From Bacteroidetes bacterium HGW-Bacteroidetes-5 (GTDB lineage: Bacteria > Bacteroidota > Bacteroidia > Bacteroidales > UBA932): a stretch of DNA of 64,000 nucleotides. Shown here in pieces: positions 60,538 to 64,000 of this stretch (its first letter is position 1; each line of letters begins with the position of its first letter). The position numbers and the translations under genes are program-made. The notes under the pieces were generated by a model that was given only the letters and a program-made list of their open reading frames with translations, made no database searches and had not been told where the DNA came from. The stretch covers positions 1 through 64,000 of the forward strand of contig PHDC01000003.1 of assembly GCA_002842515.1 (NCBI GenBank). The letters run 5' to 3'.

Positions 60538-61464
60538 ATGGAAAGAGAAAAAATAATATCAGAGATAACCAGGCTAAAAAAGGAGAAGGATGTGATAATC
60601 CTTGCCCATTTTTACACAGACCCCGAGGTTCAGGATCTGGCCGATTATATTGGTGATTCTCTTGGGTTATCGCAGATGGCAGCCAATACAAGTGCAAAAA
60701 TAATTCTGTTTTGCGGAGTGAAATTTATGGCCGAAACCGCTTCAATTATCGCTCCCGGCAAAAAAGTGCTCCTGCCCGACCCCACATCGGGATGCTCACT
60801 GGCAGAGAGTATAAAGGGCTCAGATGTGATTGCCTGGAAAAAGAAGAATCCTAAAGGAGTAGTTGTCTCCTATGTAAATACTACTGCAGAGGTTAAGGCC
60901 TACACAGATATCTGTTGTACATCTGCAAATGCAATTGATGTCATTAACAGCATACCGGATGGCAAGAAGATATTCTTCATTCCGGACAAAAACCTCGCCT
61001 CCTATGTCAAGATAAAGACCGGAAAAGATATAGAGATCTGGAATGGTGATTGTTGCGTACACGAGTACTACGACACAAAGATGGTCCTGGACGAGGTCAA
61101 TAAAAACCCCGATGCCGAATTACTTATCCACCCGGAGAGCAACTGCTCTCACGACCCGCTCATCTACAAAAAACCAAACTCATACATTCTATCTACAACC
61201 GGAATGATTAAAAGAGTCGGAGTGTCATCTGCAAAAAGATTTCTGGTAGTAACCGAGCCGGGTGTAATCCACCGTATGAAAAAGCTATACCCCGACAAGG
61301 AGTTTATCCCCTGCGACGAGTACAACGAATGTATACAGATGCGCAAGATAACCCTCGAAAAGATGCTTATCTCACTCCGTGATGAAATTCACGAAGTAAA
61401 AGTTCCCGAAGATATCCGCCTGCGCGCCTACCCATCTATCGAAAAGATGCTAACCTTACATTGA
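60538..61464 (+). CDS. nadA: quinolinate synthase
   Basis: A 308-residue NadA that condenses iminoaspartate with dihydroxyacetone phosphate to quinolinate. HFYTDPEVQDLADYIGDSL is the classic N-terminal region. Three cysteines in the right places for the [4Fe-4S] cluster are Cys86 (DPTSGCSLAE), Cys172/Cys173 (WNGDCCVHE) and Cys259 (FIPCDEYNECIQM). It is second in the nadBC-nadA operon. Acting next to a fused NadB-NadC, it uses the product of one half and feeds the other. Length and motifs are standard. Confidence 0.97.
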   Translation: MEREKIISEITRLKKEKDVIILAHFYTDPEVQDLADYIGDSLGLSQMAANTSAKIILFCGVKFMAETASIIAPGKKVLLPDPTSGCSLAESIKGSDVIAWKKKNPKGVVVSYVNTTAEVKAYTDICCTSANAIDVINSIPDGKKIFFIPDKNLASYVKIKTGKDIEIWNGDCCVHEYYDTKMVLDEVNKNPDAELLIHPESNCSHDPLIYKKPNSYILSTTGMIKRVGVSSAKRFLVVTEPGVIHRMKKLYPDKEFIPCDEYNECIQMRKITLEKMLISLRDEIHEVKVPEDIRLRAYPSIEKMLTLH

Positions 61465-61533
61465 GATTGTCATAAGATCCAGGCAAAATCTTTTTTAACA
61501 CCTTCGGCACATTCAAATACCCTTTCGTCAACA

Positions 61534-61569
61534 TTTGCAATTTTTAAATTGGAGATATAGATAGTTTTG
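61534..61569 (+). promoter_or_regulatory. candidate promoter of the BNR-repeat lipoprotein gene
   Basis: TTTG (61534-61537) and TAGTTTTG (61562-61569) match the -33 and -7 boxes, but the spacer is 24 bp against the usual 19. The ATG lies 29 bases after the -7 box. Confidence 0.45.
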
Positions 61570-61597
61570 CCTCCTCAAAAACTAATAATCAACTCCA

Positions 61598-62572
61598 ATG
61601 AAAAGAAATTACATTATCTTGAAATTAATCGCTGTTTTTTTGCTCTTTTCGCTCTTGTCGTGTGAGAAAGAGAAGATAGTTATTGATAATCCGGGCGGAT
61701 ATGACTCCGATGCCCCTTTTGTTAAACTAGCATCTGCGACAACACAAATTTTAACCGACATCTCATTTATAAATAAAAATGAGGGAATGATCTGCGGAAG
61801 CTTTGGCTTTATTGCTAAAACCTCAAATGGCGGAAAAAGCTGGGAAGTGCTCAATTCGGGAATCAATCACTCATTTTTAAATGCCTTTATGCTCGACTCA
61901 AGAACTCTCTATATGGCCCGTATAGGTATTTATAAAAGCAGCAACTCCGGAAGCAGTTTCAGCCCTTTGGGGGTTTTAGCAGATTACTCAAACAGTATAT
62001 TCGGCATCTGCTTCTTTAACCAAAACGAGGGTGTTGTTATTAAAGGGAATCTAATTCTTAAGACCCGCAACGGAGGCTCTACCTGGGATGTTCAGTATGA
62101 CAGTGCAGAGAATATCACCAAGATGCAGTTCACATCAAAAACAGTGGGTTATGTTGCCGGGGGACGCAGTTACGACAATAACTCCAGAGGGGAGATCCAC
62201 AAAACCACAGATGGTGGTGAGAGTTGGAAGCAAATTCACCTGACCGATTCAAACATCAGCGCTCTCTATTTTATCAACAGTGAAAGAGGATTTTACACAA
62301 ACTACAACGATGAACTATTTCGTACAGTTGACGGAGGAAAAATCTGGAGAAAAATTTCAACTGTAGAGGCAGGAGCTCTCTCTTTGTGTTTTACGGGAGA
62401 GAGTATCGGCTATCTCTCAACATATAGTGGAAAGATTTTAAAGACTACTAATGGCGGTATCAGTTGGGAAGTGGTCTATGAATCTGCAAATGTGCCTATA
62501 AGCAAAATTATTTTTGTTGATAAAACAATGTATGCTATTGGGAATAACGGGCTGTTTCTTGTGAAAAAATAG
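61598..62572 (+). CDS. BNR/YCF48-like repeat lipoprotein
   Basis: A 324-residue predicted lipoprotein: AVFLLFSLLSCEKEK has a lipobox Cys. Five repeats of the Asp/Asn-box type follow: KTSNGGKSWEV, KTRNGGSTWDV, KTTDGGESWKQ, RTVDGGKIWRK and KTTNGGISWEV, spaced like propeller blades. This is the pattern of YCF48/BNR-repeat (photosystem-II stability factor-like) proteins, whose role in Bacteroidetes is unknown. It is convergent with the next gene across a terminator. It is probably anchored at the outer membrane. Confidence 0.83.
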   Translation: MKRNYIILKLIAVFLLFSLLSCEKEKIVIDNPGGYDSDAPFVKLASATTQILTDISFINKNEGMICGSFGFIAKTSNGGKSWEVLNSGINHSFLNAFMLDSRTLYMARIGIYKSSNSGSSFSPLGVLADYSNSIFGICFFNQNEGVVIKGNLILKTRNGGSTWDVQYDSAENITKMQFTSKTVGYVAGGRSYDNNSRGEIHKTTDGGESWKQIHLTDSNISALYFINSERGFYTNYNDELFRTVDGGKIWRKISTVEAGALSLCFTGESIGYLSTYSGKILKTTNGGISWEVVYESANVPISKIIFVDKTMYAIGNNGLFLVKK

Positions 62573-62585
62573 TTTTGATAAGCAA

Positions 62586-62613
62586 AAAAGGGTGACCTCA
62601 CGGCCACCCTTTT
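62586..62613. terminator. bidirectional terminator between convergent lipoprotein genes
   Basis: AAAAGGGTGACC and GGCCACCCTTTT form a 12-bp stem (one mismatch) around a four-base loop, with A- and T-runs at its ends. It lies 14 bases after one stop and 26 before the other. Confidence 0.85.
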
Positions 62614-62638
62614 CACAACCCAATTTAATTAACTAACA

Positions 62639-63472
62639 CTAAGTGGTCTTCTTTAATGTAATGGTTTTGGTTTTGGTTCCATCCGAAACAGTCGCTGTGT
62701 TATCTACTGTACCATCACCATAATCTATAGTCATTGTTTTACCATCTGCAAAAGTGGTCTTTGCAATCCCTTTTACTATCTCCGATGCAGATACTTTGAA
62801 AATAAGAGGAGTGGCAGCTTCGACAGTTCTTGTTCTGCTCTCATTCTTCTCATTTGTGATGGTCGTAGTTCCATATGTCTCGATTGTATCGTCATCTTTT
62901 GTTGTCGCAACCCCACCTTTAATAAGTCTGTTTAAAGATGATACTCTTTTTGTAAATTTAGTACCATCGGGAATGGTTACTTTGAAATCTTCCGTAATAA
63001 CTGCCTGCTGAGTGTTGGCATCGATATCGCGGGTAATTGTGCGCCCAACCCATCCGTTAAACAGATATCCATCTTCAACAAAATCAATGTATTTCACCTT
63101 TTGCTCGCTTCCGGTTTTGCCATTATTTACAATATAGGCAGCAAGCTGGCCTTTTCTAAGTTTACCGTCGGGGCCGGTGTTGCCGGCAGCTCCAAAATCT
63201 ACTAGGAATATCCTCACCCCGGAAGAGTCTCTTATTGTAATTGTTACAGTTCCTGTAAGATATTTTTCTCCCCAAATGGCTTTAGTTGCCGGATATGAGG
63301 CATTCATTTTCAGAATCTCTGCAAGAATAGCATCGGTAGACGCACTTGTTACTTCAATGAAAGAGTCCTGTTTTAACATTTCGTCTTTATTCTCGGAAAC
63401 CAACTCCTCTTTTGTACAAGATGACAAAATGAGAAGCGTAAAAGCTGCAACAGAAAAGATGAATTTTTTCAT
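62639..63472 (-). CDS. uncharacterised lipoprotein
   Basis: A 277-residue predicted lipoprotein: MKKFIFSVAAFTLLILSSC gives a lipobox Cys19. The rest is beta-rich, with repeated Thr and Lys runs, for example TITRDIDANTQQAVITEDF and DNTATVSDGTKTKTITLKK at the end. I recognise no domain. It is convergent with the BNR lipoprotein gene and divergent from the ECF sigma factor gene, which could control it or be unrelated. Confidence 0.7.
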   Translation of the reverse strand: MKKFIFSVAAFTLLILSSCTKEELVSENKDEMLKQDSFIEVTSASTDAILAEILKMNASYPATKAIWGEKYLTGTVTITIRDSSGVRIFLVDFGAAGNTGPDGKLRKGQLAAYIVNNGKTGSEQKVKYIDFVEDGYLFNGWVGRTITRDIDANTQQAVITEDFKVTIPDGTKFTKRVSSLNRLIKGGVATTKDDDTIETYGTTTITNEKNESRTRTVEAATPLIFKVSASEIVKGIAKTTFADGKTMTIDYGDGTVDNTATVSDGTKTKTITLKKTT

Positions 63473-63638
63473 AACTTGATCTATTTAAATTAATTTGTAA
63501 AATTCTAAGGCCTTATTAGCGATTCTTATCCCGAACCTATAATTTTAAGAAGAGAAAACCTGTATAAAGTTAAATTTAAAAAATTATTTTTTTAACTTTC
63601 CCTGCAGATTCTCTTCAAATAATAAACAATTAGTGCCG

Positions 63639-64000
63639 ATGCAGCATCCCAAAGATGAGTATATCCTCTCCCTCATTGGAGATGAGAAGACAAAAGAGAG
63701 AGGACTCTCTCTGCTGATCGACAAATATAAAGAGAGAATATACTGGCACATAAGGAGGCTTGTGGTGAGTCACGAAGATGCTCAGGATGTAATGCAGGAG
63801 ACATTTTTTAATGCTTGCCGCTATATAGACAGATTTGAAAGTGAGAGCCGTCTTTACACCTGGTTATACAGAATTGCCACAAATGAGTGTATAAGAGTGT
63901 TCCGGAAGAACAAGTTGATATTTACATCATACGACTCTGTAAAAGAAGAACTTATAAACAAACTATATTACGAAACTTCCGATGAGAGTGATAAGATAGT
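63639..64000 (+). CDS. ECF sigma factor, truncated by the window edge
   Basis: An open frame from ATG 63639 to the end of the window (120 codons, no stop). It starts MQHPKDEYILSLIGDEKTKE. SHEDAQDVMQETFFNACRYID is sigma region 2 (core binding and -10 recognition), followed by YTWLYRIATNECIRVFRK. The C-terminal region 4 lies outside. A GTG two codons upstream is an alternative start. An anti-sigma factor would be expected next. Identification as a sigma-70 family ECF factor is firm. Confidence 0.9.
   Translation, partial: MQHPKDEYILSLIGDEKTKERGLSLLIDKYKERIYWHIRRLVVSHEDAQDVMQETFFNACRYIDRFESESRLYTWLYRIATNECIRVFRKNKLIFTSYDSVKEELINKLYYETSDESDKI

Overview
The window looks like a chromosome segment of a Bacteroidetes bacterium, most likely order Bacteroidales. 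Three things support this. There is a SusC/SusD pair inside a polysaccharide-utilisation-type operon. The promoters have the Bacteroidetes form (a -7 box TAnnTTTG, often about 19 bp after a TTTG). Arginine is made with an ArgF'-type N-acylornithine transcarbamylase that is nearly co-linear with the Bacteroides fragilis enzyme as I remember it. I saw no tRNA, rRNA, CRISPR array or insertion sequence.

Layout. At 0-3.6 kb a secreted C69 dipeptidase sits behind an array of 24-bp tandem repeats, followed by a YeiH-type membrane protein. At 3.6-11.8 kb a compact minus-strand operon (GNAT, argG, argC, argD, argF', argB, argE-like, argH) encodes arginine synthesis from glutamate. Pro90 in ArgF' suggests succinylated rather than acetylated intermediates. 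At 12-17.8 kb lie an OPT peptide transporter, a ZIP metal transporter, peptidase T, a YbjQ protein and a MalY-type lyase. At 19-22.1 kb is the threonine operon. A textbook-like Thr/Ile attenuator (leader peptide, anti-terminator, terminator) is intact, but the aspartokinase-homoserine dehydrogenase gene it should control survives only as fragments, so it now leads straight to thrB and thrC.

At 22.2-42 kb is a polysaccharide-utilisation-type locus. A minus-strand operon runs GHL10-type hydrolase, SusC, SusD, DUF5018 lipoprotein, second GHL10 hydrolase, DUF4434 protein, AGE epimerase, a fused metallophosphoesterase-FAD oxidoreductase, and an SGNH/CE2-like esterase. Facing it are a sodium:solute symporter and a ROK regulator. 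The divergent intergenic region holds promoters on both strands, an 18-bp direct repeat and a 9-bp inverted repeat. At 42-50.7 kb is an AT-rich accessory stretch: an outer-membrane beta-barrel protein, a membrane-bound TPR/HTH regulator, a six-bladed-propeller lipoprotein, a HipBA toxin-antitoxin pair, and a deleted second copy of the propeller gene. A dispersed repeat of about 115-140 bp occurs twice here.

At 50.9-57.9 kb is a tight five-gene operon (GT2, DUF4922, SpoIID/LytB, AmpG, NamZ) that looks like a peptidoglycan-glycan salvage unit. It contains a GalT/HIT-like protein of unknown function and a SpoIID protein without a signal peptide. At 58-61.5 kb a fused NadB-NadC protein and NadA form a de novo NAD operon. 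The window ends with a BNR-repeat lipoprotein, an unknown lipoprotein and a truncated ECF sigma factor.

The strongest leads are the threonine attenuator with its deleted thrA, the metallophosphoesterase-FAD fusion, the NadB-NadC fusion, the GT2/DUF4922/SpoIID/AmpG/NamZ operon, and a cluster of in-frame low-complexity expansions at 21.3-25.4 kb.
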